Assembly (NCBI RefSeq): GCF_014269185.2
Contig: NZ_JABWRZ020000002.1
Coordinates: forward strand, 620,001 to 684,000
Length of the DNA stretch: 64,000 nt
DNA from: Pseudomonas oryzicola
Lineage (GTDB): Bacteria; Pseudomonadota; Gammaproteobacteria; Pseudomonadales; Pseudomonadaceae
Direction of reading: 5' to 3'
The number at the start of each line of letters is the position of its first letter. Positions within the stretch are counted from its first letter, which is position 1. The translations under genes and the position numbers were made by a program. Of the stretch, positions 16,662 to 24,713 are shown piece by piece. The notes below the pieces were generated by a model. That model was not told the origin of the DNA. It worked only from the letters and a program-made list of their open reading frames with translations, and searched no databases.

Positions 16662-17813
16662 ATGAGCCTGCTATTGCTCGGCCCCACAGACGACTACCTG
16701 CGCAAGGTCATGGCCGTGGCGCCGTCGGTCATCGTGCTGACCGAGCCGCACCGGCTGACCCCTTGGCAACGCACGGCACCGTGCGAAATCCACCTGGCGG
16801 ACTTCAACGACATACCTGGCCTGCTGTTCAAGGCTACCGTCATCGACGCATCCGCGCCGTTGCGAGCGGTGCTGTCGTTCACCGAGCTCGGTACCGTGCC
16901 GGCGGCAATCATCGGCCGGGTCCTCGGTATCGTGGCCCCGCCGCTGCATGCCTCCCTGGTCACGCGGGACAAGCTGTTGACGCGCGAGGCGCTGCGCGAG
17001 CATGGGCTCACCCAGGTCGCCTTCTTCGAGCGGCAGACCGGCACTTGCGCGACTGCGCTGCACAACGAAGGCGGCGATACGCTGGTGGTCAAGCCTGTGG
17101 ACGGCACCGGCAGCCACGACGTGCAGCGGGTCGAACCCGGTGCCAGCGTGACCCTCGCGGCAAACCGGCGCTACATCGTCGAAACCTGGGTGCCAGGCAG
17201 GGAATTCAGTTGCGAGACCTTCAGCATCGCCGGCGCCCACCATTTGCTGGCCGTGACGGAGAAACGCCTGGGTGGGCTAAGCGGGCTGGTGGAACTCGGC
17301 CACGTGGTCGATCCCGATTCATCCGGCTTGTCCACCAACCAATGGCGCTACATCAGCCGCTGCCTGGATGCCATCGGCCTCAGCGACGGGCCGGGCCACC
17401 TGGAGTTCAAGGTCGACGGCGAAGCGATCGAGATCATTGAGTGCCATAACCGGCCAGGTGGCGACCGCATCTGGCATCTGGTGGAGATCGCGACCGGGTT
17501 CGACATGGTCAGCGCCCACGCCCGGCTGCTACTCGGCGAGCCAGTGAAAGTGGCAATCGCTCGCCGGGGTTGCGCCGCCATCCGCTATTTCGACTTCCCT
17601 GCCGGTACCGTACGGTCGATCCACCTGCCCGAGAACAGGGCCAGTCATGTGCATTGGCTGGAAATGAAGCTTGCACCCGGCGACCGAATCGAGGGCATGA
17701 CCGACTCGTTCCACCGTCATGGCGGCATCATCGTCTCGGCGCCCGATCGCCCTCTACTGGACGAACGGCTGAACCTGGAAATCGACCACATCGAGGTCAT
17801 CGTCGCCCCATGA
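16662..17813 (+). CDS. ATP-grasp carboxylate-amine ligase
   Basis: 383 residues, starting three bases after the aminotransferase stop. ATP-grasp features: TRDKLLTREALREHGL at the domain entry, LVVKPVDGTGSHDV (lysine and glycine-rich loop), EFSCETFS, and the metal-binding HLEFKVDGEAIEIIECHNRPGGD near residue 250. This set is typical of amino-acid ligases of the carnosine synthase/bacilysin synthase type, which join an amino acid to an amine through an acyl phosphate. In this cluster it could attach an amino acid to the peptide or to a released intermediate, which is inference. The stop overlaps the exporter start. Confidence 0.85.
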   Translation: MSLLLLGPTDDYLRKVMAVAPSVIVLTEPHRLTPWQRTAPCEIHLADFNDIPGLLFKATVIDASAPLRAVLSFTELGTVPAAIIGRVLGIVAPPLHASLVTRDKLLTREALREHGLTQVAFFERQTGTCATALHNEGGDTLVVKPVDGTGSHDVQRVEPGASVTLAANRRYIVETWVPGREFSCETFSIAGAHHLLAVTEKRLGGLSGLVELGHVVDPDSSGLSTNQWRYISRCLDAIGLSDGPGHLEFKVDGEAIEIIECHNRPGGDRIWHLVEIATGFDMVSAHARLLLGEPVKVAIARRGCAAIRYFDFPAGTVRSIHLPENRASHVHWLEMKLAPGDRIEGMTDSFHRHGGIIVSAPDRPLLDERLNLEIDHIEVIVAP

Positions 17814-19030
17814 ACCTACGCACCCTGCTGGTTACCATGCCGAGCGACGCACGGCGCGCCGTGCTGGTCCAGTTCCTGACGGCACTGGGTTACTTTTCGG
17901 TCATTCCCTTCTTCGTGGTGTACCTGGTCAAGGTGCTCGGGCAGTCCCCGGCCTTCGCCGCAGGGCAGCTCACGCTGTTCCTCACGGGGCAATACGTGGC
18001 ATCGTTTGCCGGGGCCTACCTGAGCCACCGGACCAACCCGTTGTTAACGATGAAGGTCGGCCTGGTGTTGCAGATCGCCACCTACGCCCTGTTCGCCACG
18101 GGTGTGTCCGCCGCACCCGCACTCTGCGCGCTGAGCCTGGCGCTGGGCGTGAGCAAGGCGTTCTTTACCCCCGCGGCGAAGGCCGCCCTGGTCGCCCTGA
18201 CGCCGGGTGACAATCACTACCTGCTGTTTTCCTTCCGAAGTACCGTCAACAACCTCGGTGTAGCGGTGGGCAGTGCCCTGGGGGCTGCGCTCATCGACCA
18301 GACGGCATTCGCCTTCTTCCTGTTCGCAGCGTGCATCCAGGTGGTGGCGCTGGTGGTGCTTCGGGCCGTACGCGCGCCCGCGACGGCACCCGAACGCATT
18401 GCCCGGCCGAAACCAGCCTTCGGCAAGGCCGTACGCGCGGTGGTCAGCATGCCACTGGCCGTGGTCCTGATGATCGTCACCCTGTGCTACCAGTTCCATT
18501 ACATCCAGTTGGAGTATGCCCTGCCCCTGGTCGCCGACAGTGCGTGGGGGACCGATGCCGTGGCCCACGTATTCTGGGTGAACGCCGCCGCGGTGATGGC
18601 GCTGCAGATTCCCCTCAACACATGGCTGTCGCAGCGACTGTCGGTGTATTTCACCCTGGCCCTGGGCTTCGCCTGCATGTTGCTGGCCTTCTGGCTGCTG
18701 GCCGAGTCGGCTGGCCGGCCACTGTTCTTGATCGGCGTGTTGCTGTTCACCCTTGGCGAAATCACCATCGACCCGGCGATCGACGCGTTGCTCAGCAAAG
18801 GCCTGGCGGTCGACCTGCTCCCGGTGGGCTTCGGTGTGCTGGGCCTGATGGGGCTGCTGGGCGCAGTGGCAGGCAATGCGGTCGCCAGCCGCTTCGTCGC
18901 CGCAGGCGACTTCACCCTGTTCTGGTATGTTAACTGCGCGCTTGCGGCACTGGCGGTGGCCCTGGTCGCCCTCTACCGCAAACAAGACAACCCGGCATTC
19001 AAGGAAGGGCTTCATGGACACCATCACTGA
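17810..19030 (+). CDS. MFS exporter of the biosynthetic cluster
   Basis: ATG 17810 overlaps the ATP-grasp stop (ATGA), giving 406 residues and about 12 hydrophobic segments. Features include VQFLTALGYFSVIPFFVVYL at the start and FRSTVNNLGVAVGSALGA between helices four and five. Translational coupling places it in the biosynthetic operon, so it is the best candidate for exporting the final product and protecting the producer. It has no similarity in order to the DHA2 pump upstream, which has 14 segments. Confidence 0.88.
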   Translation: MNLRTLLVTMPSDARRAVLVQFLTALGYFSVIPFFVVYLVKVLGQSPAFAAGQLTLFLTGQYVASFAGAYLSHRTNPLLTMKVGLVLQIATYALFATGVSAAPALCALSLALGVSKAFFTPAAKAALVALTPGDNHYLLFSFRSTVNNLGVAVGSALGAALIDQTAFAFFLFAACIQVVALVVLRAVRAPATAPERIARPKPAFGKAVRAVVSMPLAVVLMIVTLCYQFHYIQLEYALPLVADSAWGTDAVAHVFWVNAAAVMALQIPLNTWLSQRLSVYFTLALGFACMLLAFWLLAESAGRPLFLIGVLLFTLGEITIDPAIDALLSKGLAVDLLPVGFGVLGLMGLLGAVAGNAVASRFVAAGDFTLFWYVNCALAALAVALVALYRKQDNPAFKEGLHGHHH

Positions 19031-19466
19031 AACCGACACCATCACGCTGACGCTGGACAAGACCCGCCTGGACATCCCGTACGTCCACGGCTTCCTCACC
19101 ACCTCGACCTGGGCCGCCGGCATCTCCCAGGAGCGCGTGGAAACCAGCATCAACAACAGCCTGTGCGTGGGTGCCTACGACGGGGACAGGCAGGTAGGCT
19201 TCGCTCGGCTGGTCACGGATTACGCGACGTTCGGTTACCTGTGCGACGTCTTCGTCGACGAAGCGTACCGGGGGCGGGGCCTGGGGCGGCGCTTGTCGGA
19301 AACGTTGCTCGAAGTACCCGAGGTCCTTTCGCTCCGGCGCATCCTCCTGGCCACCACCACCGCTCCCTGGCTGTACGAAAAGATCGGCTTCACGCCGGTC
19401 AACCGGCCCAACTACCTGTGGCAACTCCACCGCCCGGACGTATACGCCCAGCCTTCCACCACGTGA
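19014..19466 (+). CDS. GNAT-family N-acetyltransferase
   Basis: ATG 19014 with AAGGAAGGG upstream, overlapping the exporter end by 17 bases; 150 residues. The acetyl-CoA loop is clear (CDVFVDEAYRGRGLGRRLSE), followed by ATTTAPWLYEKIGF. This small single-domain type often acetylates amino groups of small molecules. As the last gene of the operon, it could be a self-resistance enzyme that blocks a toxic amino-acid product, or a tailoring enzyme. Both are inference. Confidence 0.87.
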   Translation: MDTITETDTITLTLDKTRLDIPYVHGFLTTSTWAAGISQERVETSINNSLCVGAYDGDRQVGFARLVTDYATFGYLCDVFVDEAYRGRGLGRRLSETLLEVPEVLSLRRILLATTTAPWLYEKIGFTPVNRPNYLWQLHRPDVYAQPSTT

Positions 19467-19472
19467 ACTGAC

Positions 19473-19967
19473 TCAAGCGGATATCGAGAAGATCGGCAGG
19501 TCGTTGCTGGCGCGGATCTCCCGCAGGCTGACTGAAGTCTTGATCTGTTTGATGCATTTCAGCGAGCGCAACGTCAGCTCGACGAACTGCGAGTAGATCT
19601 CCATGTTCGGGCAGACGATGTGGACCAGGAAATCGAAGTCGCCGGTGACGTTGTACAGCGCCATCACTTCGGGCGAGGCGGTCAGCCGCTGTTCGAGGTC
19701 ACGGGTGCATTCGGGGGTATGGGAATCCACCGACAGCTGGATGAACGCCGTGATGTCGAAGCCCAGCACTTGCTTGTCGAGGATCGCCTGGTAGCGCTTG
19801 ATATAGCCGTCGTCTTCCAGCCGCTTGAGCCGCCGCCAACAAGGCGTCTCGCTCAGGGCGATCTTTTCACTCAATTTGGAGAGGGTCGTCCGGCAATCGG
19901 ACTGCATGATGGACAGGATTTGCAGGTCCACTGAATCAAGGGCGCTCGATTTCCTTTTCATGGCCAT
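19473..19967 (-). CDS. Lrp/AsnC-family regulator at end of cluster
   Basis: 164 residues. Helix-turn-helix near residues 10-65 (LDSVDLQILSIMQSDCRTTL, then LSETPCWRRLKRLEDDGYI) and a RAM effector domain (PEVMALYNVTGDFDFLVHI). Convergent with the acetyltransferase, six bases apart, so it is probably the dedicated regulator of the cluster. It is a different paralogue from the Lrp-type gene at the other flank of the cluster. Confidence 0.92.
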   Translation of the reverse strand: MAMKRKSSALDSVDLQILSIMQSDCRTTLSKLSEKIALSETPCWRRLKRLEDDGYIKRYQAILDKQVLGFDITAFIQLSVDSHTPECTRDLEQRLTASPEVMALYNVTGDFDFLVHIVCPNMEIYSQFVELTLRSLKCIKQIKTSVSLREIRASNDLPIFSISA

Positions 19968-21382
19968 TCCTTGGTTGGATTACTCAATCAGGACATAACG
20001 TAATCGGCAGATGAACGGTACTACCCTTATTGTTATATGAAACCGGGAATACGCGACGGGCAGGAATTGCGATGGGCTGGGGCAGGTACTACAGGGATCT
20101 GGGCCTGCCAGGCCGCGAAGGGCGAATCGATTAAGCAACGGTGGGGGGTTGGTGTCAATAGGTACTGCAGGTTCTCCGCCGGAGTGTTGGGGCATGAGGT
20201 ATCAGCGGTGATGATGTGCGAGCCGACCGCAGCACGATACAGATAGGAGCAACAAAGCTCACAAGACAGGCTTTGCGGGGTGTTTCGTAAGCAGTCGTAG
20301 ATTTTCTGAAAACTGCTCTCCGGTGCGGAGACATACGGACGGTTGTTGGCCGTGAGGGCCATGTTCTCGCGGTGATGGTATTTGTTGGATCTTCAGCTCT
20401 ATCTCATAAGGTACCTATAAATAAATTAGCTAGTCATGGCTTTTGATGGAGTCGAATCAGAAGCTGGGTCCATCATGAGGGCCTCGTTCTTGTACCATTT
20501 CAATCAATGCTTGACCGTCGTATTGCTCAGGTAGATTTTTCGATAGCAGCCAAATCTGTCAGCACAGGATGCTAGCCATTGAAGGATCTTTGGTTTGAGT
20601 ACCAGCACCACGGGCTCCAGCAGGACTTGTACCGACATAAGCATGCCGCAGAAAGCGCATCTGGAGAAATTGCTCTAGGTGCCTATTCCGCAGCGGAAAG
20701 TTGATCTAAGTATTCTGACTTGATCACTTGAGCAAGCTCGCGGCATCAATTTTTCAGGGACTCGATCGAAAGGTGTCGTTTAAGCGTCACTGGATATAGA
20801 ACAGCTTATCTATGGCGCGAGAAATGAAAATGCCAGTTACCGCTAGAAGGGATGGGCAGCGGGTGGGGCAGACGTTCGGGCGCCAATTGATTACGCACAT
20901 GAAGTCAATACGATTTAAAATGATTGCATTGGTTTTCTTAGCATTCAGCTGCAATGGCAAATCACAAACATCATTCCTCCCAGACTTTCAACGTACCAGC
21001 CAAGGTAGCCTATGGTAAATTGACTTGTAACTACCTTCATATGAGCACAGCAACCACGCCCTAATTAAGCAAGCGTAGCATCCGTGCTCGCTGGCCGAGG
21101 TTTTACGCTCAGTTGTGCTTATACACAATTAATCTTAAAGCGTGAAGACGCCTGCTTATTTAGTACAAATAGTGCAATCGTGCGCAGTGATAAAACAATC
21201 CTCTACGGCGAGGGAAAACAGGAAGCTTTCCCATATGTAAAGATGAGACCATTCACTCCAGGCACTACTACAATCATAGCTAATTGACAGTGGTGCAAAT
21301 GACAAATGCATGGCATAATGCCACTACTAAATAGCAAACATTTTACACATATCAAACCAAGCAAACTAGCCAAAGGACTACC
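19968..21382. other. Long gene-poor, decayed region at island edge
   Basis: About 1.4 kb with no convincing gene. Base composition drops after 20400. It contains the first copy of a roughly 210-base duplicated block (20251-20463). A frame of 69 codons at 20037-20246 is open but has no recognisable features and ends just before the repeat. A 68-codon frame at 20812-21018 has a possible lipoprotein-like segment (ALVFLAFSCNGKS) but no ribosome site I trust. It is best read as remnants of earlier insertions. Confidence 0.5.
20251..20463. repeat. Diverged direct repeat A, copy 1
   Basis: Matches 22362-22571 over its whole length with many substitutions, roughly three quarters identical by eye. 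Shared landmarks in order: an AAAGC...GCTTT stem, TGTTTCGTA, GGACGGTTGTTGGCCGTG, CTCATAAGGTACCTATAAA/CTCATAGGGTATCTATAAA, and AGTCGAATC-like ends. In this copy the terminator stem is degenerate. Confidence 0.75.
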
Positions 21383-22318
21383 ATGAGCGCTTTAAGAAAA
21401 TTCAATTTATTTGAAGCAATGTCTTTTATAGCTACTCTTGTAGGGTGCCTCATAGCAGTCTACCAAATATTTTTCTCAGAAAAAATGTCACTACAGGTAA
21501 GTATGGAGTCCTCCATATCCTTACTTCAAGAGGACCCTATGTTAGGCGGAGACATCCAGGTATTGTACCTGGGGGAACCGGTACCTGGAATTTCTAGGCT
21601 AGATTTCTTGATACTGAATAACGGCGAAAAATCAATATCATCCTCCGAGATAGTTGCTGCACCCACTCTTCATTTTGATCAAGAATCGAAGGTTCTTTTT
21701 TCAAAAATTACTTCTTCTGACCCATCAGATGTCAATGCAAAAATAACACCAGCAAGGCAGGAAAACTCTGTAACAATAGATCCAGGCATGTTGAATCCTA
21801 CTGATTACATTCGTTTTTCGGTGTATTTAAAGGACTCCAATCCTTCTTTACCTAATGTTACAGCAAGGATCAAGGGTTTGAAAAAAATTGAATTCATTGA
21901 TGCTCGACCCGAATATTCTCCGGTAAAAAAACAATTACCATGGACCGTCTACCCGATTGGCTTTTTTGTTATTGCTTTTGCGCTCTTCTCCGTTCCAATG
22001 TTTAGAGAGTATCGTCAACACAAAGCACTGAGAAGAAGAATTAAGGAAGATCCTGAGCTAGTCAGCAAAATAGAGCAACCAGAAGACTTTCGGAGATTTA
22101 TTGCAAAAATGTCATTCGCGATCACCAGCGAGAAGACAATGATGTCGTCTCTTCTGGAGCAGTATTCAAGTGATAGCAATGAGATCAATAAAAGGCGTCT
22201 TATCGCACAAATTGAACAAATCATTCAAGACACTGGAGGCTCAGAAATACTTGCATGCATGTGTCCCATTGTAATTCTTGGAGGCGCCAGTTACATTTAT
22301 TTCCAACTGTTCTTGTAG
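21383..22318 (+). CDS. Hypothetical membrane protein, AT-rich island gene
   Basis: 311 residues; not recognised. One hydrophobic helix near residues 12-30, a soluble, strand-rich middle (about 35-185), a second helix near 186-205, a cytoplasmic helical stretch rich in charged residues (210-285), and a final hydrophobic segment at 288-311. Base composition is far more AT-rich than the core genes. The start ATG follows CCAAAGGACTACC. It ends 47 bases before a good terminator hairpin. It lies between the two copies of repeat A, so it may be a cassette gene. No function can be given. Confidence 0.7.
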   Translation: MSALRKFNLFEAMSFIATLVGCLIAVYQIFFSEKMSLQVSMESSISLLQEDPMLGGDIQVLYLGEPVPGISRLDFLILNNGEKSISSSEIVAAPTLHFDQESKVLFSKITSSDPSDVNAKITPARQENSVTIDPGMLNPTDYIRFSVYLKDSNPSLPNVTARIKGLKKIEFIDARPEYSPVKKQLPWTVYPIGFFVIAFALFSVPMFREYRQHKALRRRIKEDPELVSKIEQPEDFRRFIAKMSFAITSEKTMMSSLLEQYSSDSNEINKRRLIAQIEQIIQDTGGSEILACMCPIVILGGASYIYFQLFL

Positions 22319-22361
22319 CTTCCTTGTCGAACCGAGCGCAGATGCTCAGACATATAGAAAC

Positions 22362-22571
22362 AACAAAGCCCGCCTAGTGCGGGCTTTGCTGGGTGTTTCG
22401 TAGACAGTCATAGACTTCTGGAAACTGATTGTGGTGGAGACAGACGGACGGTTGTTGGCCGTGGGGGCCCGGTTTTCGCGGGGCTGGAATTTGGTGGATT
22501 TTTTGATGTACCTCATAGGGTATCTATAAACAAATCAGCTAGTTATGGCTTTCAGTGGAATCGAATCGGGA
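22362..22571. repeat. Diverged direct repeat A, copy 2
   Basis: Counterpart of 20251-20463. This copy keeps an intact terminator stem (AAAGCCCGC 22365-22373 with GCGGGCTTT 22379-22387), then the conserved block TGTTTCGTAGACAGTC and GGACGGTTGTTGGCCGTG. Direct orientation around the 311-residue membrane protein gene suggests gene-cassette duplication or recombination. Confidence 0.75.
22365..22387 (+). terminator. Terminator hairpin after 311-residue gene
   Basis: A perfect 9-bp stem AAAGCCCGC/GCGGGCTTT with a 5-base loop, located 47 bases after the stop codon. Confidence 0.75.
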
Positions 22572-22699
22572 ATTGCGGAAGGCCCAGTGAGAGCTACGCC
22601 CAGCTACCTCAAATGCTAGATTGGGGAACGATAGAAAACGATCCATTGCAGTCGTTCGCGGGGGCCACGAAAATCTGTGTATGCTGGGTGAAGTGACGT

Positions 22700-22957
22700 A
22701 TGGCGACGATCGAGATATCAAAGAACGCTAACTGGAAGCTATTCGAGGACGTGGCCCAAGTGCTTGGGCGGTTGCTGGACTGAAAAATTGATGAATTGGA
22801 CCAGCGCTACTGGGATCTATTGGTAGACGAGCAGACGCTTACCTTGCACCTTGAGCACTATTTGGGAATTTCAGTGGTTGTTCCTGATAGCGCAGATGTA
22901 ACAGTCCGACGAGTACGTGCGTTGCTCAAGCTAGATCAGCAGCATTTTCAATGGTAA
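22700..22957 (+). pseudogene. DUF3630-like (immunity-type) gene with in-frame stop
   Basis: One frame from ATG 22700 to TAA 22955 reads as a coherent 84-residue protein except for a TGA at 22781 after codon 27. Before the stop: MATIEISKNANWKLFEDVAQ. After it: KIDELDQRYWDLLVDEQTLT, LHLEHYLGISVV and VRRVRALL. This resembles the small DUF3630 proteins I recall from Pseudomonas, often seen near polymorphic toxin loci. Where intact relatives have a short glycine-rich turn, this copy has the stop, consistent with a small deletion and mutation. The family assignment is from memory. Confidence 0.6.
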
Positions 22958-23070
22958 TCCCATTCCAACAAAATAGGGAAATTGGGACAGACCTATTATC
23001 ACCGAAGCTACCCTATCACGCGCTAGCGGCAAGCTTAGCTTGAATTGACCATAGGGGACAGACAACATTT

Positions 23071-23150
23071 TAGGGCTCTATGGCAAGAAGCCGTCAAGCC
23101 ACCTCGATTAAATAAATTCGAGAAGTGAAATCGTGGTCTGCCTCCTACTT
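23071..23150. repeat. Direct repeat B, copy 1
   Basis: GGGCTCTATGGCAAGAAGCC, then TCAAGCC, CTCGATT, AATAAATTCGAG and GAAATCGTGGTCTGCC match 23982-24045 with few changes. Both copies are preceded by GGGAC(A/G)GAC-type sequence, which I associate with remnants near REP-associated Y1 transposase genes. Confidence 0.7.
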
Positions 23151-23161
23151 CGCCTGTTTCA

Positions 23162-23662
23162 CTATTTCGTTTTTTCCCTTATTTCCGCTTTCTCAAGCGC
23201 CAAATAGCTGTCAGTCAAGCCCTCAATTTCTGCTCGAATCTCTTTAATTTTTTTGTCGATATCACCATCATAGCCAATGGGTTTAACAATGTTTAGGGCT
23301 AAAAACAAATAATAAAATGCGCCTATGTATCCTACAGCACTAAACGTCCCAGCCACAGATTCAAATGCCAAACCAAATGTGATCCATATCAACGCTTTAA
23401 CAATGTGGCGCGATGCCCTCAACCAAAGCAGTGACGTATAATAAGCCTTCTCAGCATCGTCTTCAGCCCTAAGTGCTCGCAGGCGTACAAGTTGCTCTTT
23501 TAGCTGTCTGATTCGTGTTTTTTTTGAGTTTGCGCGAAAGCTATCGAAGCAGTAGGCAGCAATTCTTTGCCCCATGTAGGTCAGCAATGCAAATAGTGCG
23601 GACCCCATAGCCCCCTGGACAATCACAGGAAAATCTTGAATCGACGCAATGAGTTTTTCCAT
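23162..23662 (-). CDS. Hypothetical three-helix membrane protein
   Basis: Start chosen at 23662 because AGAGG lies five bases upstream; an ATG at 23677 has no ribosome site. 166 residues; not recognised. Hydrophobic helices near residues 10-32, 80-103 and 107-127, with a highly charged coiled-coil-like stretch between the first two (KKTRIRQLKEQLVRLRALR) and a charged C-terminal tail. AT-rich, and flanked on both sides by copies of repeat B, which suggests it arrived as a cassette. No function assigned. Confidence 0.65.
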   Translation of the reverse strand: MEKLIASIQDFPVIVQGAMGSALFALLTYMGQRIAAYCFDSFRANSKKTRIRQLKEQLVRLRALRAEDDAEKAYYTSLLWLRASRHIVKALIWITFGLAFESVAGTFSAVGYIGAFYYLFLALNIVKPIGYDGDIDKKIKEIRAEIEGLTDSYLALEKAEIREKTK

Positions 23663-24074
23663 TTTGGCCTCTAGCATAAAAGGGAGAAATTTTGCCTTGC
23701 TTTCGTCGCTAGGAGAAGAGGTTTTTAGATTTTAGGGCGGGGTATTTACCCGATGACCTCAGCCAACCCAATTGTCATGACATCCTGCAATGGCTCTAGG
23801 CTGTGCGAAAAGGCACTGATTACGTAGCGAGCTGAGAGCTACGAGCGTTGCCTACGACGCTCGTAGATGCTGTTTTGGTCGCAGCAATGACCCAAAAAGC
23901 CACTCACGAACGATATAGTAACAATAAGGGACACGGCAATATGGGACGGACTACGTTTTATCATTTCAGGGCTCTATGGCAAGAAGCCTTCAAGCCCCCT
24001 CGATTGAATAAATTCGAGGAACGAAATCGTGGTCTGCCCCCTATTTCAATCAAAAAATTAATCTTTCCCCTTTG
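23663..24074. other. Gene-free stretch with repeat B copy 2
   Basis: 412 bases without a convincing gene. It contains repeat B copy 2. A 75-codon frame at 23848-24075 spans the repeat but looks like the decayed tail of a transposase-associated sequence rather than a gene. Confidence 0.5.
23982..24045. repeat. Direct repeat B, copy 2
   Basis: Counterpart of 23071-23150 in the same orientation: GGGCTCTATGGCAAGAAGCC, CTCGATTGAATAAATTCGAG and GAAATCGTGGTCTGCCCCCT. The pair brackets the 166-residue membrane protein gene. Confidence 0.7.
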
Positions 24075-24713
24075 AGTTTGGAACAAGCCAGCGAGACAAT
24101 GGCTGCATTGCTTTTCGCGAGCTTGGCGAACGTGTCACGGTCCGGTTCTCTTTCAGCCAGCCAAACATGCGCTCGATGATATTGTGCTGTCGGTATTTGG
24201 GTCGATCAAACATTCAGGGTAAGCCAGGCTTGGGTTTGCGCTTCATCGAGCGCAGCGGGATACGGGTTGCATTCTATATTGATCGCAGTTGCGGCATAGC
24301 ACTTCGGCGTCATAGCCCTTGTCGGCAAGTAACCATTTGCAGCGTTTACGCGGGCGGCCACATTGGCTGGATGGAATGCTGACTTCGTCCAGCGGGGCTG
24401 AGCATCTGATCGAAAGTCCCTTGGTTTCGCCAGCCTCGAAATCGTTGATACACCGTTTGACCACGGTCCAAAGCGATCCGCCATGTCTCGCCATGCAGCG
24501 CCCGAACAGAGTACCCAGAGCACCCCATCGAGCATTAGGCGATCGCTCAGGCACAGCCGTGGGTTTCAGTGAAGAGATCGGCGAGTACATTCTAGGCCTC
24601 AATGTTCCTAAAGCATTTCCATCACAGAATTCCTTTCGGGTGATGGTGGGGACTCTATAAAGTCTCCGCTGCTGAGGGGCGGCGATTAAGTTTCTCGGGA
24701 TTTCGTACAGAGC
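24075..24713 (-). pseudogene. Degenerate IS5-family (IS427-like) transposase and IS end
   Basis: Transposase fragments appear in different frames on the minus strand: LDGVLWVLCSGAAWRDM, YQRFRGWRNQGTFDQML, GRPRKRCKWLLADKGYDAE, then FDRPKYRQHNIIERMFGWLK and ENRTVTRS. This is the order of an IS5/IS427-type DDE transposase, with at least three frameshifts and an internal deletion that removes the first catalytic region. The right edge at 24713 reads inward as GGCTCTGTACGAAATCCCG, which looks like an IS terminal inverted repeat. The matching left end could not be found. Confidence 0.75.

Noticed and set aside
22556..22572. Possible far attachment site (TGGAATCGAATCGGG resembles part of the tRNA T arm)
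   Set aside because: Only about nine consecutive bases match the tRNA-Thr 3' region and the match is part of repeat A, present in both copies.
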